Origin: Euborellia annulipes
Lineage: Eukaryota > Arthropoda > Insecta > Dermaptera > Anisolabididae
Assembly (NCBI GenBank): GCA_023213315.1
Contig: JAKCPI010012441.1
Location: 186,001-250,000 of the forward strand
Reading direction: 5' to 3'
Length of the DNA stretch: 64,000 nt
Part shown: piece by piece, positions 21,087-31,235 of the stretch
How positions within the stretch are numbered: the stretch's first letter is position 1
Layout: each line of letters begins with the position of its first letter
Translations under genes and position numbers: made by a program
The notes under the pieces: model-generated
Databases searched by the model: none
What the model was told of the DNA's origin: nothing
Seen by the model: the letters and a program-made list of their open reading frames with translations, nothing else

Positions 21087-22150
21087 TAGGAATTAATTAC
21101 AGTAAGAAATAAATAATTAAATTAAAAAAAAAAGCAAATAGTGAAAGGTATAAATTTTCACGTGGGTTAAATATTTGAAGTTATATATTAATTACTACGA
21201 TTGCCGGTAGGGGCGCTGATTTTTTTTTTTTTTTTTTAAACATTAACACCTAATAAATTATTGATTTAATTATTATTTTTATATTAATTAGCTTTTATTT
21301 GACAGGAATTCGGCTATATAATAATCTTGCCTGCCATCCTGCTATGAATTCCTCGTCTCTTTATCTCATCTATGACTGCCCATTTATCCGCCGTTTGTTT
21401 GCTGCTCCTTTCTCTCGTCTTTGACCATGTCACCATGTCTGACAGGCCTTTCTCATCACACAACTTTTTAATATTTCTTTTCTTTTAATTACAATTTTAA
21501 GGTCAGTATTTCATTTCAATCTTTATTTAACATACTCAGAATGAGTATCTTCAACAAATTCATTAAATAAATTAATATAAATATTCTAAACTAGTATTAA
21601 CCTATTATTTTTTGACTGTTGATTTTTTACTTTTAATCATTTTGTTAATAATTTGAACCATTTAATAATCTCAAATTCATTTAAATATTAAAATTATTAA
21701 TTTTGAATAATCTAATTTATTAGTTTCTTGTCTTTGCCTATTTTCTTCAAATCTGTCAAAACTTTTCAATCCAAATGACTGTGAATAATTAATATACATC
21801 TTGGTCAAGGTTTAATACGAGTTTGTAATATTTATATTGTTTTATTTAATGATATTAAATGTTTTAATTCTTAGAAATTGAATAATTAAAGTATAGAAGT
21901 AGGTTCAGATGATTAAGATGGGTTAGTGAGCACACTTAATCAGAGCCTAGACTTTTTCAAAATTTATTTAAATATTTCTAATTTAATTAATTTTATTCAC
22001 ATTTTAGATGTGATTTCTACATAAAACATCATCTTATAATCTGATTATCTCATTAGGACAAGTCATCAATAGTCATCGACCGAAATATATATATACTTGT
22101 TAGCTATGTCAAGATCATCACTGGAATTAAAACGATAAGGTGAGTGTGTT
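21087..22150. promoter_or_regulatory. Upstream region of NOL8 and AT-rich intergenic
   Basis: About 70 bp upstream of the NOL8 start is CACGTG (an E-box-like palindrome), followed by a short GC-richer patch (GCCGGTAGGGGCGCTG near 21204). A T-run and CT-rich sequence (21330-21480) come next. These are candidates for promoter elements only; I see no TATA box. A short open frame at about 21371-21490 (MTAHLSAVCLLLLSLV...) looks signal-peptide-like but is probably chance. Confidence 0.3.
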
Positions 22151-22173
22151 TAATTTTCATTCCCATAAAGGAG

Positions 22174-22236
22174 GAGCTTTCTTCTAATTATCTTTGTATT
22201 TATATTATATATGTAAGCGAAGTGAATAGCTGAATT
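22174..22236 (+). repeat. Direct repeat, copy 1
   Basis: CTTTCTTCTAATTATCTTTG ... GTAAGCGAAGTGAATAGCTG, repeated with few changes at 22598-22660. The same ending (GCGAGGTGAATAGCTGAATC) also leads into the fold-back element at 26760. It appears to be the 5' part of a fold-back family. Confidence 0.65.
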
Positions 22237-22597
22237 TATTTTAATGATACAGATTCTTTTTAGGAAAGCATTAGAAAACAGGTAATAACTCGCTTTACGG
22301 AAAATATATTAATCAATTCTTTAAAATTAAAAATAAAAACTCTTTCTCTCCCTAAAATTCGACATTTCAAAAGGTTTTTTCCACTCTACGCCCCCTCCCT
22401 CATATTTTTAATATTATTTCTTAATTTGTTTGTTTTTGCCTTTTTAATTTTAGATTTCAACAAGAAGCAAATATTTAGGGAGAGCCAGTGGCTGCAAACA
22501 GAATCCGGTCAGAAAGCAGTCAAGACAGTTAAGATATCGCAGGAATTAAAGTTGTAGGTAAGGGCCAACAATTCTCATTTTATTTCTATTTATTAGG

Positions 22598-22800
22598 CTT
22601 TCTTCTAATTATCTTTGTATTCATATTATATATGTAAGCGAGGTGAATAGCTGAATCAATATGTAGAAGGAAGAGTAAAAAGGCCAAGCAGCTATTATTA
22701 TTTCTTTACCAATGCCCAGCATCTGTAAATTTTAAATTTACCAATACCAATAAAGAAATAATAATAGCTGCTTGGCCTTTTTACTCATCCTTCTATTTAT
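22598..22800. mobile_element. Fold-back element (family with GGCCAAGCAGCTA)
   Basis: After the shared leader (to about 22660) the left arm AGTAAAAAGGCCAAGCAGCTATTATTATTTC (about 22671-22704) is inverted at about 22753-22790. The loop has no hammerhead core. It shares arm sequence with the element at 26760-26947, which does retain a hammerhead half. Confidence 0.65.
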
Positions 22801-23058
22801 ATTATTATTTAGAAGAGAAATTTATTTTTTAATTTATTAACCAAAATAGGAATATATATATATATATATACATTTTAGTGAATTTTATCAAATTAGTGAT
22901 TAAATTACATTTAGTTCTTACAAAAGTCACAAAGATCACTAATTAAATAAATATATATATACAGGTTGGGGATAAAGAAATTCATTATTTTTACATGGAC
23001 TTCAAGACCTTATTTAACATTGTTGTTACAAAACTTGACAAGAAAAATTATTTAAACT

Positions 23059-23203
23059 CTTATATTTGCTGAGATTACTTGTCTTAAATTGAAAGCAGAT
23101 GAAAGGCTTTTTTGAAAAGAAAAATAGCTTGATTTTCTTTTCAAAAAGCCTTTCATCTGCTTTCAATTTAAGACAAGTAATCTCAGCAAATATAAGATTT
23201 TCA
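23059..23203. mobile_element. Fold-back MITE nested in mariner
   Basis: Arms of about 65 bp (CTTATATTTGCTGAGATTAC ... AAAGCAGATGAAAGGC) and their inverse surround a short loop near 23127. The same ends bound the 35114-35770 palindrome inside the Tc1-like element, so this is a distinct MITE family that targets other transposons here. Confidence 0.75.
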
Positions 23204-23289
23204 ATAACTTATTTAACATTTTTCGGATTGTCCGATTTGGATCAAATATGCACCGTTTGGTTCTACGATTTGTTGTTATTTTATAGGTA

Positions 23290-23756
23290 GCTTCATAATG
23301 CCTCTCTCATAGAAGTCTTGGTCCTTGTTGGCGAAAAACAGCAGAATCTTCCTGGCTGTTAGTCCTGGTTTGACCATCGTTTGAGCTGCTTCACCGCGCT
23401 TTCGTCACCATCGTTTTCGCACAATGTTGTCGTATGTGACCCATTTCTCATCACCAGTCACCATCCGTTTAAGAAATGTGTCTATATACGGTTTGGCCCA
23501 AGGCTTCGGAGATGTAAATTCGATCCCTCATGTTTTTTTGTGTTGGCTTTTTTTTAACCCAGCTTTGTGCAAATGGTTAAAACTGTTTTATGGTCTCTTG
23601 GTGGATGCTACGACTACTAAAATGCCGGTCAACTTCGATCATTTCTGTGATTTTATCGACATTTTCGACAACAGCCTCTTCGAGGTGCATCTTTAACATC
23701 AAAAATATCTGAACGGAATCGACGAAACCAAAATTGCACGTAATTAGCTGTTAAAT
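23290..23756 (-). pseudogene. Mariner transposase fragment
   Basis: Minus strand from about 23480: FLKRMVTGDEKWVTYDN, the first catalytic aspartate block of mariners. Frame-shifted blocks follow that fit the family order: KPGLTARKILLFF (compare KPG...KKVMLxxWWD) and DFYERGIMK. Frame breaks make it non-functional. The C-terminal catalytic block is absent or lost to insertions. Confidence 0.75.
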
Positions 23757-24030
23757 TATTTTAGGCAGCAGCAGCTTACTCGTCGAACCGTGGATGGAGG
23801 TAGGTTTTTAATTAATTAAAATCAATAATAATTTTAATTTTATATTTATCTATCTTCCTACAGGTCAAGTGTTTTGCAAATGTTCACTTTCAAAATTTAA
23901 ATTCCATTATCAAGACCTGAAATTATAATTATCATAAATATAAAATTAAAATTATTATTGATTTTAATTAATTAAAAACCTACCTCCATCCACGGTTCGG
24001 CGAGTAAGCTGCTGCTGCCTAAAATAATTA
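23757..24030. mobile_element. Fold-back MITE nested in mariner (GGCAGCAGCAGC ends)
   Basis: Left arm GGCAGCAGCAGCTTACTCG, with GTGGATGGAGGTAGG and an AT-rich extension, is inverted at 23940-24021. The arms are about 85 bp with few mismatches. The motif AATTAGCTGTTAAA occurs on both sides (about 23743 and 24058), suggesting a duplicated target, but it is not directly adjacent. Confidence 0.6.
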
Positions 24031-24388
24031 TATATTCTCGTCTACAAAATATCATAAATTAGCTGTTAAAGAATCGGAACCATAAACACCATTCATAATT
24101 TCAGCCGCCTGGCTTGCATTTTCGCCTTCTTAAAAAAACAAAAAAAAAAATAAAATAAAACGTATCTAATTTTCTCTTACAAGTTAGTTGACTTCCATTT
24201 TTAGCACTCTGTAACTCACAACTGAATGAACCAAACAAAAAAAACAGCAAAAAAACTTTTTTAGTGCGGAATGTCATCTTGACAAACGTAAATGAACATA
24301 AATCTGAAGTTGTTTGATCCATACTTTACGAGATATCGATCACTTCACAGTCATCTACTGAAAAATAATGGATTACTTTTTCTCCCAA

Positions 24389-24399
<11 letters not shown>

Positions 24400-24424
<25 letters not shown>
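24400..24424. repeat. (TA)n microsatellite
   Basis: Uninterrupted TA dinucleotides, continuing with interruptions to about 24446, directly beside the mariner end. Confidence 0.9.
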
Positions 24425-24427
<3 letters not shown>

Positions 24428-24637
24428 TATATACTATATATATATAGTAAACAGTAAAGTATATTTATTTTTCAAAAAAAAAAAATATATAAAAATAATA
24501 TATGGATTAGGATTTTTTATATACTTATACACAAAAAAAGTATAATTATAATATATATTCTAACACCATTTGTCTAATTAAAATTTTTTGCTTACATTTG
24601 GAATTATAGAAAATAATTTATACTTTCTTTTTTACAG

Positions 24638-24730
24638 GAATTCTTCGATCACCTGGGAGTAACTTCAAATTTTTGTGCATCCTATTTGACATTTACTGTA
24701 CCTCGAGCTCATCGTCGCTTGCTGCATTCG
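24638..24730 (+). CDS. Orphan exon related to exon 2 of the 85-aa gene
   Basis: Acceptor TTCTTTTTTACAG, then 31 open codons, then donor GTGAGTAATC. The peptide ends VTSNFCASYLTFTVPRAHRR then LLHS. It aligns with exon 2 of the minus-strand gene at 40363-40464 (VTSNLCASYLTFTVTQAQR, LLLHS), including the phase-0 boundaries and even the intron start GTGAGTAAT. No matching exons 1 or 3 are visible nearby on this strand. It may be a dispersed duplicate or one exon of a paralogue. Confidence 0.5.
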
Positions 24731-25348
24731 GTGAGTAATCTCCTTATTTTATTTTTATTCTTAAAATACAATTCCCGTTTTTATTAAGAAATGGAGAGAA
24801 TCCAACCAAGGGGGTGGATGCGATTTAATAAATATTAAATATTTAAATGTTATAATTTAATTAAATATAAAATTTGTTTTATTAACATTTGTCACACTTT
24901 TAATTAGATTAAACTTAATGGGAAATTCTTTTTAATATCAGATCATTATTATTTTATATAAGAATTTACATATTCGAAAAATTCTTATAATTTAAATTTA
25001 TTTTGATAAAATTAATGTCATGGCATCCTCCACCCTGTTTTTTTCTCTCCATATTCAATATTTTTCATTTAATGTATTTAAGGAAGGTTCAATGCTAGCT
25101 TTTTTGCCTTGAGAAACGAGGATTGATCTATTCTCGCGCAGAAAAACTTTGTTTAAATCAAATGTAGAGGAAGTTTTTCTTTTTGCAGGTTATTCAGCAA
25201 TGATTAATAAAGAAAGACTTCATTTTTTTAATTTGAAAATTTTAATGGGAACAAGACAACCAGTGTGCGCATTTATCCTGGTTTCGATCACAAAGGGCCA
25301 CGTCAACATCAAAATGTCAAACAAGGTATTAATCTTTAGACGAATGTA

Positions 25349-25556
25349 CAGTGAGGGACAATATTAAGTCCACCCATGCGTTTTCTACTTGTGATTATTT
25401 CATTGTTTTTAAAAAAATATTATATATTTTTTAATGGAAACTTTCATGGTTCAAACTTAGAAAATTTCCAATAAAGATTTTCATTTTCTTTTATAAAAAC
25501 AATGAAATAATCACAAATAGAAAAGCATGGGTGGAACTTAATATTTTCCTTCACTG
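25349..25556. mobile_element. Tc1/mariner-type MITE, family CAGTGAGG, TA duplication
   Basis: Ends CAGTGAGGGACAATATTAAG and CTTAATATTTTCCTTCACTG lie between TA dinucleotides (25347-25348 and 25557-25558). It is internally non-coding. Copies lie at 38010-38330 and, truncated, at 44939-45101. Confidence 0.8.
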
Positions 25557-25897
25557 TACATGTATAGATCTATTTCTAATAAAATTCACATTTTTTACAA
25601 ATAATAATCTTAAAAAACAAAACATTTGTCTATTCAACATACCCATAAATTTTCGATCTTCGTATTTACGTATATTATGCCGAAACGTCGAGTAAATCTC
25701 AGCACCCCACGCGACTTAACCCGAGAAAACTTATCTTTGCATATATGTATATATATATATATATACATTTGAATTGACAATTATTTTGTTTTTTAAGATT
25801 ATTATATGTAAAAAATGTGAATTTTATTAGAAATAGATCTATACATGTACATTCCTCTAAAGACTAATACCCTGTTTGACATTTTGATGTTGTTTTA

Positions 25898-25930
25898 CAG
25901 GCCTGACGATGGTCCTTTGTGACCGAAACC
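25898..25930 (+). ncRNA. Hammerhead-like motif (CTGACGA core)
   Basis: CTGACGA followed by TGGTC-CTTTGT-GACC and GAAAC. Core and stem II are intact. The downstream CCAGG does not give an obvious GUH cleavage triplet, so activity is doubtful. Confidence 0.45.
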
Positions 25931-26489
25931 AGGATAAATGCGCACACTGTTTGTCTTGTTCCCATTAAAATTTTCAAATTTAAAATTTATAAAATTTATT
26001 AATCATTGCTGAATAACCTGCAAAAAGAAAAAACTTTCTCTACATTTGATTTGATGTTGTTCTTTTATCTCCTGAACTCATCAACCTTTGTTTAGTTGCT
26101 TGTCATGAATGGACAATCAATAGTTGCCGATGTCATCCATTCAAGAGTCGCTGCCTTGAATCGTTTCTCTCATACTTGCTATTTCCGCCCTTAAATTTTT
26201 AAAATTACCCCTTAAATTATATATATATATATCATAGGTTCATAGTGCTTGCCCCCCGCTTTCCATCTATTTAGAATGAATATTAATTTATTTATTTTTC
26301 TCTTTCTAATTTTAATTTACTTATTCTAATTTTAGAAGGAATGTTGACTGAGAAAGTGATATAAAAATCAGTTGTGTATTTTTTAAAAATTTTATTTATT
26401 TTCATATAAATAGATGCATTTTTTTAAAATACAATTAACTTTGTATTTTGTCTTTTAAATAGTAATATCCATTATATATATTTTAGGAG

Positions 26490-26755
26490 CTCGGGGTGAA
26501 AATGCGCCTGGAAGCGATTGTTTCGACCGCATGCTGCTTTTGATACTTCGTCACATAATCCGCAGAGAAAATGCCTTGGAGAAGATCATCATTATAGAGA
26601 GCAAAGTTCAGGGAAAACCACTCGAAAAATCATCATCAAGATGGATCAATCAGATGACCTCACTCCACTTCAGGGGCGAGAGAGTTGAATAGAGAAGAAT
26701 GGCATCTGACCGTTGCAACCACGACGCGCCAACGGCTAATAAAAAGAAGATAATT
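26490..26755 (+). pseudogene. Non-LTR retrotransposon tail (reverse transcriptase C-terminus)
   Basis: The frame beginning GENAPGSDCFDRMLL contains RRENALEKIII, GKPLEKSSSRWINQM and, after one TAG, RRMASDRCNHDA. This is the basic block followed by an R-W-x-D/N-x-h motif and the W-R-x-M/L-A/V-x-x-A-x-x-x-D-A tail found at the ORF2 end of many non-LTR elements. It is dead and 5'-truncated. Confidence 0.6.
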
Positions 26756-26759
26756 TGTT

Positions 26760-26947
26760 AGCGAGGTGAATAGCTGAATCAATACTTAGTAGAAAAATAA
26801 AAGGCCAAGCAGCTAGGTTTATTTCTTTAATAGAGAACCCACAGCGACGTGGCTAGAGTTCAGATGGCCGCATAGTCGACCGAAACGTCGCTGTGGGTTC
26901 TTTTTTAAAGAAATAAACCTAAGTGCTTGGCCTTTTATTTTTCTACT
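26760..26947. mobile_element. Fold-back element with partial hammerhead
   Basis: The left arm (AAAATAAAAGGCCAAGCAGC ... AGAACCCACAGCGACG) is inverted to 26947. Around the tip CAGATGGCCGCATAGTC is followed by GACCGAAACGTCGC, so the GAAACGTC half is kept and the core is corrupted. The flanks AAGAAGATAATTTGTT (26744-26759) and AAGAAGATAAATTATTTGTT (26948-26967) look like a target duplication with a 4-bp difference. Confidence 0.65.
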
Positions 26948-27254
26948 AAGAAGATAAATTATTTGTTCTTCAGATAAGTATTTCGGTGGCATTCAATGTC
27001 AATACATCAGTGCAAGATGAATATATTGAAGGGCTGTCTATCACCCCCTATTGCTCAATTGACATACAAGATGGAAATAAAAAAGAATCTTGATCTTTTT
27101 CATATAATAAATATAATTTTATATTCTTTATATAAAAAATTAACAATAATAGTTTAAAAAAGTAGATTTATAGCTGGATAAAAAGTTGTTAATGAGAAAC
27201 AGGATGAAGAAAGAAGAGCAGCTAGTATTTATTTCATTTATTTAAGGCCCATTA

Positions 27255-27298
27255 GGCTAACGTTTCGGTCTCGGTCGAGACCATCTTCAGAGCTACAA
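27255..27298 (-). ncRNA. Hammerhead ribozyme motif
   Basis: On the minus strand: TAGCT, CTGAAGA, TGGTCTC-GACC-GAGACC (strong stem II), GAAAC, GTT, AGCC. The stem II hairpin pairs six bases. Stem I keeps three pairs (GCT/AGC). The core matches the CUGANGA/GAAA consensus. Confidence 0.7.
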
Positions 27299-27598
27299 CA
27301 TAGCAAGAATAGAGCAAATCTTTAAAAATTACAATTTCATCTCAATCATGAGTAATATCATAAAAAATTGAAAAAATATATATATACCTTATGGGCTGTC
27401 AATATGAGACAAATTTTACAAACTCAATTATATAATTATTGGTTATGAATTATATAAATGAGTTTGTAAAATTTGTCTCATATTGACATCCTATAAGGTA
27501 TAGGCCTATATATTTTTTTATATTTTTATGATATTACCCATGATTGAGATGAAATTGTAATTTAATTTTTAAAGATTTGCTCTATTCTTGCTATGTTG

Positions 27599-27640
27599 TA
27601 GCTCTGAAGATAGTCTCGGCCAAGACCGAAACGTTTGCCT
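27599..27640 (+). ncRNA. Hammerhead ribozyme motif, mirror copy, partly decayed
   Basis: TAGCT, CTGAAGA, TAGTCTCGGCCAAGACC, GAAACGTTTGCC. The core is intact, stem II is shortened to GTCT/AGAC and the stem I partner is mutated. Confidence 0.55.
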
Positions 27641-27950
27641 AATACAATACCATACTACCTGCTTTTCTTTCTTCATCCTGTTTCTCATTAATAATAGTTT
27701 ATATCATTGGTGTAGCAAGAAATTTTTGAAGAGAAAGAGAAAAAGAAAGTTTTTTCAAAAATTTAAGATTATTTTAGGGTATTTATAAAATCATTTTTGT
27801 TTTTTTTTTTAGAGTAAATTATTATATTTTACTTTCTCTTACCCTGAAATATATAATTTGTATTATAGAGCTTAAATATCTAGTCATGGCTTGGGTCCCA
27901 TGGGGGGGGGGTTTGAACCCCCAAACCCCTGGCTACGGCTATGGTTTATT

Positions 27951-27995
27951 TAGTCTGAAGATGGCCTAGACCAATGGCGGAAACGTCAAACTGAA
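27951..27995 (+). ncRNA. Solitary hammerhead-like motif
   Basis: TTTAGT, CTGAAGA, TGGCC...GGC, then GGAAACGTC. The core is present but an extra G precedes GAAAC and stem I is weak. No inverted partner lies nearby. Confidence 0.45.
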
Positions 27996-28184
27996 ACGGC
28001 ATAATAAAAGAAATAATTTGGACTGCATATGTATTTAATTTTTTTTTACTCTGCTTTAGAAATAATAGTACATATATATTGTCTATTAAAATAAATAAAT
28101 ATTAATATAAAATTAATTTGTTGTTTCAGGCATGATTGATAACATCCAGAACCAGACCAAGAATATCACATACAAACCCTTAGT

Positions 28185-28380
28185 GAGTGAGAAGGCGAGT
28201 GGCTAAGCATGATAAGCCGATGGATCTGAAGTTTCAACACAATCGAGTTTGAGTTCAGCTTGGCGCAAAGTCTCCTTTTGGGATAGAAAATTGGCAGATA
28301 ATCTCCCTCCCAGTAACAGACACAAAGACCTCAAAATCCTTTGGAGATCACTGGAACGCTCCGAAATTAAGTAAGTTCCT
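28185..28380 (+). repeat. SINE3, tRNA-derived
   Basis: A box-like GCGAGTGGCTAAGCATGATAA and B box-like GAGTTTGAGTTCAGC, then CCTCCCAGTAACAGACACAAAG as in the fragment at 4272. It ends AT-rich and is directly followed by the MITE at 28401. Confidence 0.55.
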
Positions 28381-28400
28381 ACGATTCAACTTCAATTTAT

Positions 28401-28649
28401 TATATCGACGCTCTAAATAGCAAAGTGCCTAACTCCACTTTTTTCGAAAATCATTTTTTTGTATTTTCTGTTGAAAAATATCATTCTCCTTATGCCCTGA
28501 ACTGGGTAAGAGCGTAATTCATATTTTTCAGTGTGTTTAACAAAAGTGTTTAACAGTGGCTCTAACAATGACAATGAAATGTTTTTTGGCTCTCCTGAAA
28601 AATAAACAAAAATGGAATTAGGCACTTTGCTAATTAGAACGTCGATATA
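28401..28649. mobile_element. MITE with ~37-bp terminal inverted repeats
   Basis: The left end TATATCGACGCTCTAAATAG with CAAAGTGCCTAA is inverted at 28614-28649 (TTAGGCACTTTGC ... GTCGATATA). Interior repeats are also partly palindromic. No coding sequence; the superfamily is unclear. Confidence 0.7.
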
Positions 28650-28677
28650 CTCTGTTTTAATCTTTTTTCTTAATTTT

Positions 28678-28865
28678 TTTTTTTTTTTTTTTTAAACATT
28701 CACACTTTTTTTCTCATTCACACTCACACTCACACACACATTCACACTGTCTTTTCGGCAGCTCAGGCCAGGCTTAAATAAAATCATCGGACTGCCTGGG
28801 GTCCGAACCCGCGACGTTTGGTATATGAGGTTAGCACGCTAACCTCTACACCAAGCCCCGTGGGC
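28678..28865 (-). repeat. SINE1, full-length copy
   Basis: On the minus strand: GGCTTGGTGTAGAGGTTAGC (A box), GGGTTCGGACCCC (B box), GCAGTCCGATGATTTTATTT, GCCGAAAAGACAGTG, a GTGTGA-rich tail and an A-run. The duplication TTCTTAATTTT (28667-28677 and 28866-28876) gives exact ends and marks retroposition with an 11-bp target duplication. Confidence 0.85.
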
Positions 28866-28879
28866 TTCTTAATTTTAAT

Positions 28880-29575
28880 CACTATTTGTTTTTTTAAAGC
28901 ATTTAAAGCCTAAGTGCTTAAGAAAGAAAATGCAGAGTGATTAAGAAATGAAATAGAGACTTTTTCTTATCTAATTTCAAAAGGAAAAAAAATGAAAATT
29001 ATTTTTAAATCCTTTATATTTCTTTAAGTTGATATTCTTTGTTAATTTAATTTTTTTTTATTTTAGATTTCAATACGAAGAAAGGACTTTTTGTGATTGA
29101 AAACAAATAAATATACTTCTATCGTGAATATAAACTTCTCTTAAGGGATTAATGAAATGCAGCAGACCTAAGTGCATCGAAGGAATTGAAATTTGGTAAG
29201 GCCTATTAACAAATTTTATTTTATTTTTAACAATTATATGTTATGCTTTCTTTTAATTAATATTACATTCATTAGATAGATTAGATTTTACTGTCTTTCT
29301 TAAAAAGGAAATAAATAGTTGAAAATTAATGAGTGATGCCAAGAGAATCATAATACGAAACATCTCTATCACGCTGATTTCCCGTCAAGGATGTAGGAAG
29401 GAAAAAGCATAAACAAAAGTTTTTTATTTTTCCAACTGGGTTTTACAAGGATTTTTTCAATCATAAAAGCCATTTGTCCTCTAGAGAGCATTCTGGCTGT
29501 TAGTGTAATATTAACGGAGAGTAAAATAATTTTCCTCTGAAGAATAAGAGCCCTTGTGCCTTGAAATATTAAGAA
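28880..29575. other. Intergenic with exon-like block
   Basis: 29068-29197 lies between a T-rich AG and a GTAAGG and resembles, at its start (ATTTCAAYAMGAAG), the block at 22457-22557. Neither has an open frame, so a noncoding exon or repeat relic is equally possible. Nothing else is seen. Confidence 0.3.
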
Positions 29576-29584
29576 TAAAATTCA

Positions 29585-30010
29585 TTTGGAAATTCATTTA
29601 CTTTCTCTCACCTCTATAGGCCTATATGTTAATTATTGGATTCATATCGATGTCGAGATTATGACGGATATACACGTTGTAAGGTTCCCTGAATCCAAAA
29701 AAGAGTGGTTTTCGCTACATGGGTCTGTCTGTGAACAAAATATCTTATTAACGAAAAGAGCTTGGATGTTGAAATTTTATATTTAAGTTAGGTACCCCCC
29801 TGGGACGTGACACGAAGCTTTTGAACAAAATCGGCCAAAATAACATTTTTTTCCATGTTTATAAATTTTACATCTTGAATTCTAATATATCTGGAAACTA
29901 GATATAAGTCGACACAAAAAAATTTAGTGTGACAGGCACAACTTTCTCTCTGCCGAAGGGTAAGAGAAATTTGTGTGCTTGTGCGACCAATCACACCAGA
30001 TTTTTTTTTC
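29585..30010 (-). repeat. R1 interspersed repeat, copy b (partial)
   Basis: Reversed order of R1 landmarks: CGATGTCGAGATT, TGAATCCAAAAAAG, TTGAAATTTTATATTTAAG and the terminal hairpin strand (ACAACTTTCTC ... CACACCAGATTTTTT). The middle with the GTACTTT segment is deleted. Confidence 0.75.
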
Positions 30011-30338
30011 CTTCCTACATCCTTGCCAAAAAATCAGCCTGACGGAGGTGTTTCGGAGTAAATAAGTAGTCTTTGTTAGTTCAATTCTAATTAAATTAAA
30101 GTGCATAAAGGCACATGAATAATTAAAAGGAAGCATAGATATACTCTCACATTCCAAAATATAGATATACTCTCACATTCCAAAATAATTGGTTAAACTT
30201 AATATTTCTCTTATATATAAGGGTGTTAACTAATTACTAAAATTTATAATCATGTTTATCAACGAATTTCAAAAGTAGCCCAAAAGTAGCTATTTTAAAT
30301 ATTGTTTGTAGATGGCCGTAAGGATGATCAATTTTATT

Positions 30339-30556
30339 ATAAAGACATCGGCCAAAAATAAATACTTTTGCGTATTTGATTTTGAAAATTGCATTCATGG
30401 AATGCTCAGCTATTTTGTTTGTCATATTGGATGAGAGGAGTTAAAGTTTTGCAAAACATCTGTTGATGGTATGAGGATGATTCTATATCACTGGAATCGA
30501 AATATTTACAAATAAACGGATAATACGCAAAAGTATTTATTTTTGGCCGATGTCCT
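30339..30556. mobile_element. Fold-back element with hammerhead-like motif
   Basis: GACATCGGCCAAAAATAAAT plus ACTTTTGCGTATT (30343-30375) is inverted at 30523-30555. Inside, at about 30471-30506, ATGAGGA, GATTC...GAATC and GAAATATT follow hammerhead order with one core substitution (A for C). Confidence 0.55.
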
Positions 30557-30599
30557 TATAATATTTTAAATATTATTATTTTAAAGACCTTGATAGAGG

Positions 30600-31065
30600 G
30601 AAGATATAATTCAGTTAATTTTTTAAGATATTTATTCAAAATTAAATATTCATTTGCATTATTTTTTCCTTAGGGATGTTTGATAAAATTAACATTGAAT
30701 TTATTGAATAATTCACTCACAAAGAGAGAAAGAGAGAGAGAGAGTGAGCCTAGGGATCTTAGGGAGAAAATAAATTGCCAAGTATTTTTATTTTTTATTT
30801 TTATTTAATTAAATGCTTAATTATAATACACAAGAAGTTCTTATTATTAAATTAAGAATACTGTACTTAGATAAATTTTCGTATTAGAAATAATACAGAA
30901 AAAACAATATAATTTTTAATTCAAAGTTTTATTTCAGAAAAAGAATTGAAAAAATTCCTAAGTATTCAATATACAATATATGAGATAAAAATCGTAAGTA
31001 TTCATTCAATATATATGAAATAAAAAATGAATTTTCATTTATTTATTTCGTTTATATTATTATTA
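30600..31065. other. AT-rich intergenic
   Basis: A short GA repeat at 30721-30744 is the only structured element. No gene is seen. Confidence 0.5.
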
Positions 31066-31067
31066 AT

Positions 31068-31130
31068 AATTCCCCCCCGAGGATGTCACCTTGTCGTGGT
31101 GGGGGGGGCTTAAGGCTTTAAGCTCGACCA
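31068..31130 (+). repeat. Possible non-LTR element 5' UTR fragment
   Basis: GAGGATGTCACCTTGTCGTG followed by GGGGGGGCTTAAGGC resembles a 5' sequence found on some invertebrate non-LTR elements. Too short to classify. Confidence 0.3.
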
Positions 31131-31235
31131 AGAACATCCAAGTCTCATTGCCTTGGTTCATCCAAGGGAATTTAAACCAGAATAAATGCTAAAGACTTTA
31201 TATATTTAATAATAAATATTATTAAATATATTCTC

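Larger units (their letters stand above)
22963..24391 (-). mobile_element. Mariner element carrying two nested fold-back insertions
   Basis: The ends AGGTTGGGGATAAAG and CTTTTTCTCCCAACCT are inverted, next to TATATA. They match the AGGTTG start seen in several mariner subfamilies. At 1.43 kb it is close to full length even with the insertions at 23059-23203 and 23757-24030, so some transposase is deleted. The transposase reads on the minus strand but is broken. N-terminal coding sequence around 24060-24320 is not confidently recognisable. Confidence 0.75.
25145..26055. mobile_element. Large fold-back element with hammerhead, containing a Tc1-like MITE
   Basis: Left arm (25150-25345) and right arm (25840-26050) are inverted copies sharing AAATGTAGAG and CAGCAATGATTAAT, and GCGCATTTATCCTGGTTTCG. 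The left arm continues after the MITE at 25349-25556. The right arm has CTGACGA, GGTC...GACC and GAAAC (see 25898). A fragment of family A fold-back (25680-25745) and a TA repeat lie in the centre. Confidence 0.65.
27157..27689. mobile_element. Fold-back element with paired hammerheads, 12-bp target duplication
   Basis: Direct repeats AATAATAGTTTA at 27145-27156 and 27690-27701 bound a palindrome. The arms share GAGAAACAGGATGAAGAAAG, the ribozyme segment, and GAGCAAATCTTTAAAAATTA. Between the arms is a further inverted copy around 27430. Left and right ribozymes point outward. No open frame. Confidence 0.75.

Noticed and set aside
22457..22557. Coding exon between a T-rich AG and GTAGGTAAGG
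   Set aside because: All frames contain stops. Similarity to 29068 is limited to the first dozen bases.
26100..26200. Short open frame (MNGQSIVADVIHSRVAAL)
   Set aside because: It lies in the unpaired tail next to a fold-back element, has no splice partner and is not recognisable.
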